A stretch of 64,000 bases of DNA from Candidatus Obscuribacterales bacterium. Lineage in GTDB: Bacteria; Cyanobacteriota; Vampirovibrionia; Obscuribacterales; Obscuribacteraceae. This document shows positions 9,641 through 19,657 of this stretch, in pieces (position 1 is the first letter of the stretch; each line of letters starts with the position of its first letter). Below the pieces are notes generated by a model, which was not told where the DNA came from, did not search any database, and saw nothing but the letters and a program-made list of their open reading frames with translations. Position numbers and translations under genes: made by a program. Location of the stretch: the NCBI GenBank assembly GCA_021732085.1, contig JAKFVQ010000007.1, positions 186,001 to 250,000 of the forward strand, given 5' to 3'.

Positions 9641-9795
9641 AAAAAACAGATGTCAATTATTCGATTTTGATGAGTTCCTTGAATTTCGAATGTCGACAGC
9701 GAGTGCGAAGAATGGTGGCAGCGAGAATGGTGGCAGAAAGTGAGAAGCACAGCTCTAGCGCCGCTGGCAGGAAGAAAGCAATTGGGGGAAGCACA

Positions 9796-10590
9796 GTGAC
9801 GAATCGAGTTATCATATTTTGCTTAGCTACTGCCGTCTCCCTGTCACATGGGGTCGCACTCGCTAAAGGAGTGGGGCCGGACTGCAATCCAGTCAGAATC
9901 GAGCAAGCAGCCAAATTGATAAGCGACAGCCATGCGTATTGCGAATCCTCAAAACTATTTCTGGCTCAAGCAGAGGAAACTGTAAAGGAAGCGAAGAAAC
10001 TTCAAGGTCAGGCTCGACAATATACAAAGAACCTCAAAATCAATGCGCCTCTTTTGAAAGGACAAGCGCTCAGCGATGCGAAAAGACAGTTTCAGCTCGA
10101 TTTGAGCCAATTTTCGAAACATGCAAAACAGTACAAGCTTCATACCGATCAGGTTCGCCAACAATTCGGACACTGCCAGGCAAGCATGGAAGCATATGAT
10201 AAGTTCAGAAAGGAATTAGAGCTTCATTGCGATCAGTTCCACATGCCGAATATTGAGCCACCACATATTTGCCTTGAACTCGGCACCTCTGCTCAAGAAG
10301 CTGCATCAATGCAAAACAGAGTTGCCGAACAAATGAAGAGGGTAGCGATTGCAGAGAAGCAGCTTATGGAAGCGGAATCTCGGCTTAGCAAAGCGGAAAA
10401 GATGAGTGACGCCGTAGATGGTATCGTCAGGACAAACACAGATCTTGCATTAAAGGAACAAGATCTTGCCGCAGAATTTGCACGGCTGAAAGAAGAGCAT
10501 CGACAGCTCGACGTTGCGCGCAGAGCATTGCAACGAAGTGGCGTTAGAACAGCAATACCGCGAGTTCACGGAAAAGTTAAGACGAAATAA
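9796..10590 (+). CDS. Exported coiled-coil protein of unknown function
   Basis: The frame extends upstream to a TTG at 9667. The GTG at 9796 is preferred because it follows GGGGGAA by 5 bases and creates a typical signal peptide (a TNRVIIF start, hydrophobic stretch, then ALAKG). The mature protein of about 240 residues is rich in Ala, Gln, Lys and Glu, with long heptad-like helices. It has six or so cysteines, including CNPVRIEQ and CQASMEAY, which fits an exported protein with disulfides. No known domain is recognised. Duplicated operator-like repeats lie about 160-200 bases upstream of this start. Confidence 0.6.
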   Translation: MTNRVIIFCLATAVSLSHGVALAKGVGPDCNPVRIEQAAKLISDSHAYCESSKLFLAQAEETVKEAKKLQGQARQYTKNLKINAPLLKGQALSDAKRQFQLDLSQFSKHAKQYKLHTDQVRQQFGHCQASMEAYDKFRKELELHCDQFHMPNIEPPHICLELGTSAQEAASMQNRVAEQMKRVAIAEKQLMEAESRLSKAEKMSDAVDGIVRTNTDLALKEQDLAAEFARLKEEHRQLDVARRALQRSGVRTAIPRVHGKVKTK

Positions 10591-10636
10591 CTCCTTCTAC
10601 TTTGCGAAACACTGTGAAATTACTAAGGGAATTGGC

Positions 10637-10750
10637 GGCATCACGAACGCTGTTAGGCATCACGTTGGCGAGGATGAGAGGCATCACGTTTGCGCGGATG
10701 TTAGGCATCGTTGGTGCGCATGAGGAAATCACGTTTGTACGAATGACCGA
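10637..10750. repeat. Degenerate 24-bp tandem repeat
   Basis: Units beginning AGGCATCACGTT recur at 10655, 10679 and 10703 with a 24-base period. A shorter related unit lies on the left (from about 10637) and a decayed one on the right (from 10727). The remaining bases between 10591 and 10965 hold no open frame that looks real. Confidence 0.55.
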
Positions 10751-10965
10751 TATGACCTTTAGCATGTCCCTTGTATGACCTTTCCATCGCAAGCCATGAC
10801 TGAAGGCAATTCAAATTCTTCTGTTGGGTCGTTATGATCAGAGCAGCCTGATTGTCCGCATCTATTAGTTTGAATACTCACGCGCACCTTTGTGCGCCGT
10901 CTTTTTGTGCACCTTAGTAGCTTTGCAAACACCCACCCCACGCTCGGCGCAAGCCCGGAGGATAT

Positions 10966-13900
10966 ATGGATCCCAGTGTAGAAGAGCATCCCGGCTCAGC
11001 TTCCAACGAAACAAAGAATGGAGCTGATCCACCCCAGCAAGGCGCTGCAAACATGAGCCAACCTCATAATGAAAGATGCAACGGCTCAGCTCATGTTGAA
11101 ACACGCTACATACATCACATCATTTACCAGCAACCGGCAGGTCAGCAACCGAATGGTGCGCCAGTGGAGGAGATGCTGCCGTTTTTGAATCAGCCACCTT
11201 ACTACCAGAATCAAGCTCAAGTTCAACAGCGCGCTTACTACGATCCAAACAGACAAGAGCGATACGATCAGCAAGAAGGTTTCCGGCAAGGAGCAAACGA
11301 CCTTGGCTACTCAAACAGCTCCAATGGCTTCAATAATCAAAATGTTCATCGCAACGGCAACCGCAATGGCGGATCAAGCTTTGCAGATTCAGTCGACTCC
11401 GCCGTCAACCTCAGCAAGACACTATTTTTCAAATTCGGAAAGAGCAAACAAAGCGACCATCGATCGCAAGAAAAAGACTTAAATCGAAAGAAAGGCACAG
11501 CTAAACGAGGAGATCCAAAAAGAGAAAGCAGCGATAGCGAAAAGCGCAATAGCGAACAAACGAAAAATTTCTCTGCTGATGAGGAAATTGAAACTTCACT
11601 TGGCGAAAATGCGTCCGATCTCGGCAGCAAGGATACGGACGACGAGACTGGGAAGGACGATGAGACTGGAAAGAGCGCTGCGGACTGGTCCGAAGTACTG
11701 AACATTCCAGGTCCCAAGCGCATTTGGACAGGATTGCAGGGACTCGCTGTGAGCCTCTTCGGAATATTCCTGCCAGCATTTCTTTTCTTTGCAAGCATTG
11801 CCTCTGCACCCAAGCGTTTCACATTGGTCTTGCTGCACCATCCAGTGGAAACATCAATTGAGTTAATGCTCGTCGCCAGCATTCCACTCATCAATTACTT
11901 GGTATGGAATGCCCTTTGCAAAGGGAAAACCAATGTTTCTCGCCTTCTGGTAATGGCGCTTGGCTCTGCATTAACCAGCAGCCTGGCAATAGCGGGTATT
12001 TGTATTGCCGCATTGTTTAGTGGCAATAACGATTTAGTAAACAGCATCGGAACCGATTTTAGCCTGGGATTTACATGGTTGGGGATTCTCTCACTTGTAA
12101 GCGGCGGCGTTAGCGCGTTCCTAATAAATAAGCTCCGCCTGAGCTGGGAATTACCAATGACGCGCTTCAAGGTTATTGCTCAAGCAATCAGCGGAATGGT
12201 CCTTACTTTGCTAGCATTTACTGGATCGGAATACCGCCCGTGGTGCATTCGCATGGCACAATCGCAAGCAGTATCAGTAGACGGCAAGCAAAAAACAGCG
12301 GGGCTTGCCTGGTTGAGACAATTGCGTCCCGAAAGAGAAATGCTGATGGAATGCGCTGATGCACGAGCAGCCGGGCTAGCCGGACTGTTCTACCCTTTAA
12401 AGCAAAGCACTCAACATCAACTCTATTTCCAACTAACAGGAACGCCTTACAGTTTCCGGGATATGAATGCAACAGATCTTTCCTCAATGCCGGATGACTA
12501 CCTCCGCCGCCACGTTGTTGGTGACCGCATCGAGAATTTGATCCTCACCAGATCGAGCTTGACCGGTGCGCTCCATCCAAACACGCTGACATCAACATTG
12601 AACTGGACATTTGTCGTGAAAAACGGCAACTCGTTTCCCCAAGAAGCGCGTGCGGAAATTGGCTTGCCGCCAGGAGCCGCAATAACCGGTCTTACTGTTT
12701 GGCATCGCGGTGAATCGGAAGATGCAGATTTTGTCGCTTCCAACAAAGTGGATGGCGCGCAAATGAGTTCGGAAGGTCATGACAGCCCAGCTATGGTTAC
12801 GGATCTCGGACACGGACGAGCGCTGCTACATGCGTACCCAGTTCCTCCAGAGGAAGAATTGAAGATAAGAGTCTCGATGGTGGTTCCGATGAAAGCAGAA
12901 ACCGATACATCTGCATCGCTGATCACGCCTCAGCTTATCGCAACCAACTTCGGACTTAACGGCGACCATCTCGTTCGCCTGCGTTCTGTCACGGACCTCA
13001 GCAGCTCGTCCAAGAGTTTGAGTAAAGGCGTGAGCCCGACAGGAGAGAAAGTCATCTCCGGACAATTCGACGAGAAACAGCTTGAGACAAACGGCGTCAC
13101 TATATTCGCCTCACGTTCAGTAACAAGCAAACCTTATGTCGTCCTTGACAAAATCTCAACAGCATTGCACGAGCAAGATCGAAAGGAACGTGAAGCGCGA
13201 TTGAAAGCGAAGCAGAGCAGCACGGAACAACATGACGACAGCAAACTGAAAGAAGTAGTCGTGATGATTGATGGCTCAAGAGGAGTTACCGCGCAAATTG
13301 ATCAGCTCTCTCGCGTGCTTTATCCGAGCAAAAAGAAGAATGCACCGGCAAAGAAAACGAAGATACGAACCATTCAATCTCACTACCTCGTGGAGGGCAT
13401 TAATAAGGTTGGGGCAGCAGCACCAAAACATTTAGTGGTAGTGATTGACGGATCTGAAAAGATGGCAAAGAGCATGCCCGAAATCGAGCTTGCCCTCAGG
13501 CAGATACCACATACAGTGCCAACATCTGTGATTATCGCCAACCAGGAAAACGCGGCGCTTGCAAAACCCATTCTATTGAGCAAGCGGCTTGAAGATCTCA
13601 AGAATATAAAGTTCATCGGTGGACAAGACAACCTGAAAGCGGTCGTAGACGGCGCCGAACTAGCCGGAGAATCGAAGGGTGGAGCCCTCCTGTGGATACA
13701 CGGGCCACAACCCGTCATCAATGAAGAGATCTACATAATGTCGCCATACACGGCGGCGCCATCCTTCTACGAACTATCACTGGGCGCCGGCACCGATACC
13801 TTTGAATTCTTCAAGAATCACACAGAAATCGGACCATTCTGCCAGGTGCCCAGAGATGGTGCAAACATCGGTACAGACCTGGCTTCCTTCTTCACAAAAT

Positions 13901-14631
13901 GGCGCCCAGGCTCCAGCAGCTACGCTGTAGAAATGCAAGACGCTACAAAGATGCCGAAGGACTTCCAAAAACCCAGTGATGAAGAAGCAAGAGAAATCCT
14001 GACGGTGCATGCCATCAAGGAATGCAATAAGTTGGTTGCCAGCCGCCATTTCAAGAAAGCTGCGCGCATCGCTTTGAACTACGGCTTCGTAAGTCCAGTA
14101 AGCTCAGCTCTAATCAATGGGCAACCAAAGGCTGATGCCGGTGATGTCGAACAACAAAATGAATCGAGCTACGGCACTGACACGGCAAGCGGCGAAAGCG
14201 CGCAATCCCAAAACGCATCAAGTGATTCAGGAAGCAGTGATTCAGGCTCAAGCGGTGGCGCTGACGCATTTTCCGCAGCACCTGTGCTACAAGGCGCCAC
14301 AAATGGCAGTATTGGACCTCAGGGCAGTGACGCCACTGTGATCATGGGCGTCAATACCGCCGGCACCGTCAGGGTCAACAACCTTGCGAATCTGGAAGCC
14401 TTACTGAATATCATCGCAAATCTCGGAGAAATCCTCTGCCTGCTCGGCGGCATCGCAATGGCGATACAAGGTTTCGCCAGCAAGTCGGTACTCAAGCTCG
14501 GCGAGGACATCGAACTGGGACCAGGGGGCAAAGTCGTACTCGGAATATTGATAGCCACTATCGGCATATCCATTCCTGGAATAATTAATTGGTTCGTCGC
14601 CTCAGCTCGCGATGCAAACCTCTTTAGCTAA
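10966..14631 (+). CDS. Large integral membrane protein with VIT-like and vWA-like regions
   Basis: The 1221-residue protein starts at ATG 10966, with GGAGG four bases before it. Residues 1-250 are Gln/Asn-rich and then strongly charged, without hydrophobic segments. About five membrane helices lie between 258 and 420. An extracytoplasmic region follows, with a VIT-like beta domain around 535-680 (FVVKNGNSFPQEARAEIGLP). A vWA-like stretch follows (HLVVVIDGSEKM), in which the metal-site motif is DGSEK instead of DxSxS. A Ser/Gly-rich linker precedes two C-terminal membrane helices. The layout recalls VIT/vWA integral membrane proteins of PEP-CTERM and cyanobacterial genomes. It appears monocistronic, with a strong terminator 26 bases after its stop. 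Its function is unknown. Confidence 0.75.
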   Translation: MDPSVEEHPGSASNETKNGADPPQQGAANMSQPHNERCNGSAHVETRYIHHIIYQQPAGQQPNGAPVEEMLPFLNQPPYYQNQAQVQQRAYYDPNRQERYDQQEGFRQGANDLGYSNSSNGFNNQNVHRNGNRNGGSSFADSVDSAVNLSKTLFFKFGKSKQSDHRSQEKDLNRKKGTAKRGDPKRESSDSEKRNSEQTKNFSADEEIETSLGENASDLGSKDTDDETGKDDETGKSAADWSEVLNIPGPKRIWTGLQGLAVSLFGIFLPAFLFFASIASAPKRFTLVLLHHPVETSIELMLVASIPLINYLVWNALCKGKTNVSRLLVMALGSALTSSLAIAGICIAALFSGNNDLVNSIGTDFSLGFTWLGILSLVSGGVSAFLINKLRLSWELPMTRFKVIAQAISGMVLTLLAFTGSEYRPWCIRMAQSQAVSVDGKQKTAGLAWLRQLRPEREMLMECADARAAGLAGLFYPLKQSTQHQLYFQLTGTPYSFRDMNATDLSSMPDDYLRRHVVGDRIENLILTRSSLTGALHPNTLTSTLNWTFVVKNGNSFPQEARAEIGLPPGAAITGLTVWHRGESEDADFVASNKVDGAQMSSEGHDSPAMVTDLGHGRALLHAYPVPPEEELKIRVSMVVPMKAETDTSASLITPQLIATNFGLNGDHLVRLRSVTDLSSSSKSLSKGVSPTGEKVISGQFDEKQLETNGVTIFASRSVTSKPYVVLDKISTALHEQDRKEREARLKAKQSSTEQHDDSKLKEVVVMIDGSRGVTAQIDQLSRVLYPSKKKNAPAKKTKIRTIQSHYLVEGINKVGAAAPKHLVVVIDGSEKMAKSMPEIELALRQIPHTVPTSVIIANQENAALAKPILLSKRLEDLKNIKFIGGQDNLKAVVDGAELAGESKGGALLWIHGPQPVINEEIYIMSPYTAAPSFYELSLGAGTDTFEFFKNHTEIGPFCQVPRDGANIGTDLASFFTKWRPGSSSYAVEMQDATKMPKDFQKPSDEEAREILTVHAIKECNKLVASRHFKKAARIALNYGFVSPVSSALINGQPKADAGDVEQQNESSYGTDTASGESAQSQNASSDSGSSDSGSSGGADAFSAAPVLQGATNGSIGPQGSDATVIMGVNTAGTVRVNNLANLEALLNIIANLGEILCLLGGIAMAIQGFASKSVLKLGEDIELGPGGKVVLGILIATIGISIPGIINWFVASARDANLFS

Positions 14632-14657
14632 ACCAACGCCCACGCCCTAAGCCCTGC

Positions 14658-14687
14658 AAGGAGCCCGTTTACAGCAACGGGCTCCTT
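14658..14687 (+). terminator. Intrinsic terminator after the VIT/vWA gene
   Basis: A perfect 12-bp stem (AAGGAGCCCGTT paired with AACGGGCTCCTT) with a 6-base loop is followed by the T-rich CTTATT. Confidence 0.85.
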
Positions 14688-14774
14688 CTTATTGGGACAG
14701 GTCCGTTCCAATGGAGCTGTTGGAATCGCCCCTGATTGAATAATAGTGTTCTTTACCGGGAGCTTGGCGTAACT

Positions 14775-15440
14775 ATGCGTAAAAGATTATCTTTATTGAT
14801 GGGACTTCCAGACAATGCGTCACCCTCTGAAATGCGAAAGCAGTACCAGCGGATCATGACAGCAATGCTTTCAGCAGAAAGCGAATTGAAGGACGGATCA
14901 ACTAATCGCTACGCAGTGGCGAGGGAAAAAATCAGTGAGCAATATGAGCGTGTCAGGGCGCACACTTCGCACGCAGCTGAGACGCACACAACATCCACAA
15001 ACGGTGTATTGCTCGGCGAGATACTGGTAGAAGCCGGAATTATTTCGCGTGAGCAGTTAGATGATGCACTCATGGCGCAGTGCAGAACACAGCCACCATT
15101 GCCGCTCGGTCGCATCTTGGTCAGCCGCAAATTGATTACATGGGAACAGCTTGCATACTTCTTAAAGCTGCAAGATCTGCTCCAACTTTCACCGACTGCA
15201 CCACAACGAATGACACGTCAATTCGTCGAGCTAGGTCTTGTCTCAAGAGCAGAGCTAGAAATGGCCGAAGTCGATTGTGAAACAACAGGCTGCTCTCTTG
15301 GACACATTCTAATTCGCCGCGGATGGGTCAAGGCTTCGGTAATTTCGGCTTTGACAAGCTCGCCTGATCAACAAGATTCAGCAGCAGCCTCGGCCGCAAA
15401 AGCTGTCGGATTGGAAAAGCAGCTCGCTGCAGCAGTTTAA
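14775..15440 (+). CDS. Stand-alone MshEN/GspE N-domain-like protein
   Basis: The ATG at 14775 is preferred to the TTG at 14736. The first 60 residues resemble a degenerate J-domain-like helical segment (LPDNASPSEMRKQY) without HPD. Three copies of a repeat follow: LGEILVEAGIISREQL, LGRILVSRKLITWEQL and LGHILIRRGWVKASVI. This is the pattern of the MshEN / type II secretion ATPase N-domain, a cyclic-di-GMP-binding module in some ATPases. No ATPase domain is attached and no pilus gene is nearby. A small adaptor or c-di-GMP-responsive protein is possible. The window also encodes a GGDEF protein at 27474. Confidence 0.7.
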   Translation: MRKRLSLLMGLPDNASPSEMRKQYQRIMTAMLSAESELKDGSTNRYAVAREKISEQYERVRAHTSHAAETHTTSTNGVLLGEILVEAGIISREQLDDALMAQCRTQPPLPLGRILVSRKLITWEQLAYFLKLQDLLQLSPTAPQRMTRQFVELGLVSRAELEMAEVDCETTGCSLGHILIRRGWVKASVISALTSSPDQQDSAAASAAKAVGLEKQLAAAV

Positions 15441-15467
15441 TTCATTTACAAAGTTCAGCCCCCCAGA

Positions 15468-15493
15468 CGCCAGACCGCCCTAATGGTCTGGCG
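15468..15493. terminator. Hairpin between convergent genes
   Basis: CGCCAGACC and GGTCTGGCG form a 9-bp stem with an 8-base loop that contains the stop codon of the minus-strand kinase gene. Neither side has a clear T-tract, so termination strength is doubtful. Confidence 0.45.
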
Positions 15494-17018
15494 ATCTGCT
15501 ATTTAGTCGCGCGGCGCCTTGCTCTACGAGCGCCGGAGCAAGAATTTCAGCTGGTTTTGTAACTGGAATGGTGAACCAGAAGCGAGAACCTTTGCCTTCC
15601 TCGCTGTCTACGCCGATCTGCCCGCCATGGCATTCAACAAGGGCTTTACAGATCGGCAGTCCCAGACCTGTGCCGCCCTTCTCCGTGGCATCTGTAGTTT
15701 TGACTTGTTTGAAGCGTTCGAAGATTGCTTCCTGCATAATTTTCGGGACGCCACGGCCTTCATCAATCACGTTGAACTCGACAAAGTTCTCTTTTTGTAC
15801 TGCTGTTATAGTCACTTTCGCACCTTTCGGCGAGAACTTGACGGAGTTCGAGATCAGGTTGACTAAAACCTGAACAAGGCGCTCTTCATCGGCATAAGCC
15901 TTAAGATCAATTTCGTCAGTTATGAGCCCAACATCCTCTTTTTCTGCAAAGAATCGCAAGGCATCGATGGATCGACTAATCGGCGATGCCGCGTCAATCT
16001 GACGACAATCCAAACTGAATTTGCCGGACTGCAACTTCTCGTAGTCCAGGAGATCGTTAATCAGTGAGATTAAGCGGGTGATATTCCTCTGTGCCAGACC
16101 AGCTCGGTGCTCTCCTGTTTCATTTAGATCACCATATACACCACCGGCAAGTAACTCTAAGAAACCCTTGATCGAAGTAAGCGGTGTGCGCAAATCGTGG
16201 CTGACCATTGCCACGAACTGCTGTTTCATTTCCTCCAACTCTTTTAATTCTTGGGTCATCCGGTGAAAAGACTGGTCTAGTACAGAGATCTCGTCTTTTC
16301 CCTCCAGCACCGGATTCAATTTTTCACCTTTTGCAAGGCGCTGAGTATTTGATACCAGTATATTCAGTCGCGTTGTAATTCCTTTGGTAAAGAAACTGGC
16401 CATCAAGACAGCCAACACGACATTGACTGAAACTCCGAACACCAGTGAAGCCTTTTCCAAGAATCTCATTCGCGAATGAATAGCTGGTGAATCTTTTAGG
16501 ATGGTCTCCTGTTCATCCATCAATGCGCGCACTTCATCGAACATGTTCTTGCGCAGAATGGTATATTTCGGCTTGATTTTCTTCCCGACGACCATAGCTT
16601 GCCCGAGCTTGCCTTCCTCGGCTAATTTCATCGCAAAACTCACCAGCTTCATCAACTTCAGAGCATTTGTTTCAAAGACCTCAACGCGCTGCAAATAGTG
16701 TGGGTTGTCTTTGCAAATGTCTTTTAGAGTATCTATTTGCGCCGGCAGCTTATCCACTGCATCATGGAACTTCTGCGCAGCAGGAGCGGGCTGTCCTTGA
16801 GTTTGATATTCAGCGGCAGCATTTCCGGCATCATAGACAAGTTGGAGAACCTTGTTTGTCTCTCCGACAATCTTCTTTGAATGTTCTTCTTTTGTGACCA
16901 GCAGCTCTGTTTCATGCAATAGCCAATATAGGCTGCCTATAAAAACGAGTTCTAAGACCAACAGGACGCCGACAAGTAAGAGGCCTTTTTGCGATAATTT
17001 CCAGTTAGCTAACATCAA
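15480..17018 (-). CDS. Sensor histidine kinase (second of a tandem pair)
   Basis: The 512-residue protein has membrane segments at about 13-35 and 190-212 flanking a helical extracytoplasmic sensor of about 155 residues. A HAMP linker, HisKA with His274 in SHDLRTPLT, and a HATPase domain with the N, G1 (DEGRGVP) and G2 (GGTGLGLPI) boxes follow. The kinase half is nearly identical to the gene just upstream (17076-18587), with an uninterrupted block of about 73 identical residues after the H-box. The sensor halves differ clearly. It follows its paralogue by 57 bases in one direction, so RR-HK-HK probably form one operon. Signal unknown. Confidence 0.92.
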   Translation of the reverse strand: MMLANWKLSQKGLLLVGVLLVLELVFIGSLYWLLHETELLVTKEEHSKKIVGETNKVLQLVYDAGNAAAEYQTQGQPAPAAQKFHDAVDKLPAQIDTLKDICKDNPHYLQRVEVFETNALKLMKLVSFAMKLAEEGKLGQAMVVGKKIKPKYTILRKNMFDEVRALMDEQETILKDSPAIHSRMRFLEKASLVFGVSVNVVLAVLMASFFTKGITTRLNILVSNTQRLAKGEKLNPVLEGKDEISVLDQSFHRMTQELKELEEMKQQFVAMVSHDLRTPLTSIKGFLELLAGGVYGDLNETGEHRAGLAQRNITRLISLINDLLDYEKLQSGKFSLDCRQIDAASPISRSIDALRFFAEKEDVGLITDEIDLKAYADEERLVQVLVNLISNSVKFSPKGAKVTITAVQKENFVEFNVIDEGRGVPKIMQEAIFERFKQVKTTDATEKGGTGLGLPICKALVECHGGQIGVDSEEGKGSRFWFTIPVTKPAEILAPALVEQGAARLNSRSPDH

Positions 17019-17075
17019 TTCGCTACCTTACGCATGCCCACCCATTCCCTGCGGATTCTTTTCCGATATCAGTTC

Positions 17076-18587
17076 TCATTTGCTAGAGGCGCCTTGACCA
17101 ATTAGGACCAAGGGTTCTCCTTCAGCCGGCTTGGTGACGGGAATTGTAAACCAGAAGCGCGATCCTTTCCCTTCTTCACTATCAACTCCAATGATTCCGT
17201 TATGGCATTCAACCAATGCTTTGCAGATTGGAAGCCCTAATCCGGTTCCGCCTTTCTCTGTCGCGTCCGTCGTTTTCACTTGTTTAAAGCGTTCAAAAAT
17301 TGCGTCCTGCAGATTTTTGGGCACACCGCGGCCTTGATCTATAACATTGAATTCTACGAAGTTTTCTTTTTTCACGGCTGTGACAGTGACCTTGCCACCT
17401 TTGGGAGAGAACTTAACGGAGTTGGAGATCAAGTTAACCAGTATTTGAACAAGCCGCTCTTCATCTGCGTAAGCTTTAAGTTGTGTCTCCTCTGTCACAA
17501 GTTCGACTTCCTCCTTCTCTGCAAAGAAACGCAATGCGTCAAGGGACCTGCTAATTGGGGAAGCAACATCAATCTCACGGCAATCCAAGCTGAATTTGCC
17601 TGATTGCAGCTTTTCATAATCGAGCAAATCGTTTATCAATGAAATGAGGCGAGTAATATTCCGTTGCGCTAAGCCAGCGCGATGCTCACCAGTTTCATTC
17701 AAGTCACCGTATACGCCACCAGCAAGAAGTTCAAGGAAACCCTTGATCGAAGTTAAGGGGGTGCGTAAATCATGGCTAACCATCGCCACAAATTGCTGTT
17801 TAATTTCCTCTAGCTCTTTAAGGTCCGCGGCCATTTGATGGAAGGAACGATCCAGCATTGCAATTTCATCTTTACCATCAAGCGGAGGATTCAATTTCTC
17901 ATTCCGTGCCAAACGCTGCGTGTTAGCCACCATCACCCCGAGCCGGCTAGTGATACCACGGGTGAAAGTCACTGCAATCGCTAAAACAAAGGCGATATTA
18001 AAAGCAACGCCAACAAGTAAAAGATTTTCTTCAAGGTCTCGAACATGCGCTCGTGCGGCGGGGCTATCTGCCACAATTTTTTCCTGCGCGTCCATCAGAG
18101 ATCGCAGCTCCGCTAAAGTTGCATTTTTCCCAGCTCTATATTCAGCCGTGCCATGCTGATCGTAAAGCAAGGCTTCCTCATGGCGCCCAGCCTCTTGCAG
18201 CTTTACAGAAGTGGAAACTATTTTTAGAGCCTTATATGCATTTTTTTCGATAATGGAAATCCGATTCAAGAAGTCGGGATTGTCTTTGCATAACAACTTA
18301 AGCTCAGCGAACTCAGAAGGCAGTTTGGAAATGCTTTTGTGATAGTTGATCGCATCTTCCTGATTCTGACTCATAATGAACTTGGAACCTGAATCTCCGG
18401 CGCCATATATGCTGCCAAGCACACTGTTGGTCACACCTACAACCTTCTTCGAGTGCTCCTCTTTAAGAGCACTTTGCTCAGATTCAAATAAAAGAGCTGC
18501 TAATGCGCCGACGAATGCTAGCTCCAGAGCAACAAGGACTGAGACCATCAACAATCCCTTGTGCGATAGCTTCAAATTGCCTAGCAT
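17076..18587 (-). CDS. Sensor histidine kinase (first of a tandem pair)
   Basis: The 503-residue protein has the same architecture as its downstream paralogue: membrane segments about 13-35 and 188-211, a helical sensor between them, a HAMP linker, HisKA with His272, and an HATPase domain with intact boxes. It lies 58 bases after the OmpR-family regulator and 57 before the second kinase. At the DNA level the shared kinase core differs at many third codon positions while the protein is the same. This points to an old duplication under strong selection and not to recent copying. Both kinases probably act on the single regulator. Confidence 0.92.
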   Translation of the reverse strand: MLGNLKLSHKGLLMVSVLVALELAFVGALAALLFESEQSALKEEHSKKVVGVTNSVLGSIYGAGDSGSKFIMSQNQEDAINYHKSISKLPSEFAELKLLCKDNPDFLNRISIIEKNAYKALKIVSTSVKLQEAGRHEEALLYDQHGTAEYRAGKNATLAELRSLMDAQEKIVADSPAARAHVRDLEENLLLVGVAFNIAFVLAIAVTFTRGITSRLGVMVANTQRLARNEKLNPPLDGKDEIAMLDRSFHQMAADLKELEEIKQQFVAMVSHDLRTPLTSIKGFLELLAGGVYGDLNETGEHRAGLAQRNITRLISLINDLLDYEKLQSGKFSLDCREIDVASPISRSLDALRFFAEKEEVELVTEETQLKAYADEERLVQILVNLISNSVKFSPKGGKVTVTAVKKENFVEFNVIDQGRGVPKNLQDAIFERFKQVKTTDATEKGGTGLGLPICKALVECHNGIIGVDSEEGKGSRFWFTIPVTKPAEGEPLVLIGQGASSK

Positions 18588-18645
18588 AGAGAATAGTCCT
18601 TGCGTTCAAAGTTGGCTGGGTGAACTCCGGCCGCCTCGGTCGGGG

Positions 18646-19314
18646 TCAGCTTTTAATCCTATACCCAAGACCGTGGACATACTCAATAATGGACTCATCA
18701 CCAACGTCAATTTTCTGGCGAAGACGCTTGAGGCAGGTCCGGAATGACTCTGGAGAAGCTTCAGATTCTGAAGACCAAACACGGTTAAGTACGGCCTCGG
18801 CGGTGAAGACCTGCCCCGGGTGGCGCATAAAGAATTCGAGAAGCGCAATTTCCTTGGGAAGGAGTTTCAACTCTTCGCCGTCACGGGTAACCTTATAAGC
18901 TTGCGGATCAAGGACGATATTTCCGAAACGAAGCTGCGTGCCAAGAAAAGCTTGGGGACGGCGTAAAAGTGCTCTTACACGAGCCTGCAATTCCTTCATT
19001 TCGAAAGGCTTGGTCAGATAATCATCGGCCCCCGAGTCTAACCCCTGTTCTTTTTCATCGCCGCTCTTCTTGCCTGTCAGCATAATGACGGGAACTGTTT
19101 TACCTTTGGAGCGAATCTCCTTTAGGATCTGCACACCGTTCATTTTTGGCAATTCCCAATCGAGAACAACCAAATCATAGTCGTAGTACAGGAGGCGATC
19201 TAAACCTTCGTCTCCTGCATGTACCATATCAACTACGTGCGAATGCGCACTTAGAGAATCTGACACAATCAGGCTCAAGTCACGATCATCTTCGACCAGG
19301 AGAATTTTTGCCAT
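18646..19314 (-). CDS. OmpR/PhoB-family response regulator
   Basis: The 222-residue protein has a receiver domain with the acidic pair DD at 9-10, phospho-acceptor Asp52 (LVVLDWELP), a Thr/Gly switch (MLTG) and Lys102 (LTKPF). A winged-helix DNA-binding domain follows and ends in YVHGLGYRI, typical of this family. It is the first gene of the RR-HK-HK set. OmpR-family proteins bind direct repeats of about 11 bp, and such an array occurs in this window at 52060-52103, but no link is shown. The region upstream contains the tandem non-coding units. Confidence 0.93.
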   Translation of the reverse strand: MAKILLVEDDRDLSLIVSDSLSAHSHVVDMVHAGDEGLDRLLYYDYDLVVLDWELPKMNGVQILKEIRSKGKTVPVIMLTGKKSGDEKEQGLDSGADDYLTKPFEMKELQARVRALLRRPQAFLGTQLRFGNIVLDPQAYKVTRDGEELKLLPKEIALLEFFMRHPGQVFTAEAVLNRVWSSESEASPESFRTCLKRLRQKIDVGDESIIEYVHGLGYRIKS

Positions 19315-19420
19315 TGCACGTCGCCAATAGATTTTGCCGCGGGTTACTCAGGCTGCTGAGCGATTGATATTCTAGCCGATCAGAACTCTTGATATCACTA
19401 TGAAACTGCACAAACGAAAG

Positions 19421-19630
19421 AGCGAACCCGGGCAGAGGTCCGCTCATTCAATTTATCGATATCCCAGAACTGGGTTGGGTTTGCTGAGGGTTGGGTGTGA
19501 GCTGATTGCTCCGGGACATCGACCAAGAAACGAAAAGAGAGAATGGGGTGAGAGAGTGTTTCTCGTTCCTTGCGATTCGCATGAATACATTCTCTTCATG
19601 GGTAGTGACATCGCTGTGACTTAGAATTTT
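19421..19630 (-). ncRNA. Putative small RNA, unit 1 (distal, most diverged)
   Basis: On the minus strand the unit ends in the hairpin 19421-19444 (AGCGGACC ... GGTTCGCT), whose one non-Watson-Crick pair is G.U; on the plus strand it would be A.C. The large hairpin has arms at 19524-19537 and 19559-19572. It differs from the other copies at two stem positions: one change adds a G.U pair and the other a terminal mismatch on the minus strand. The T-tract after the terminator is weak (CTTTCGTTTG). Confidence 0.5.
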
Positions 19631-19657
19631 CGTTTGCGATTTGAGCTGTAGAAACTA

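Noticed and set aside
15480-18587. Recent gene conversion between the two kinase genes
   Set aside because: The protein cores are identical over long stretches, but the codons differ at many third positions.
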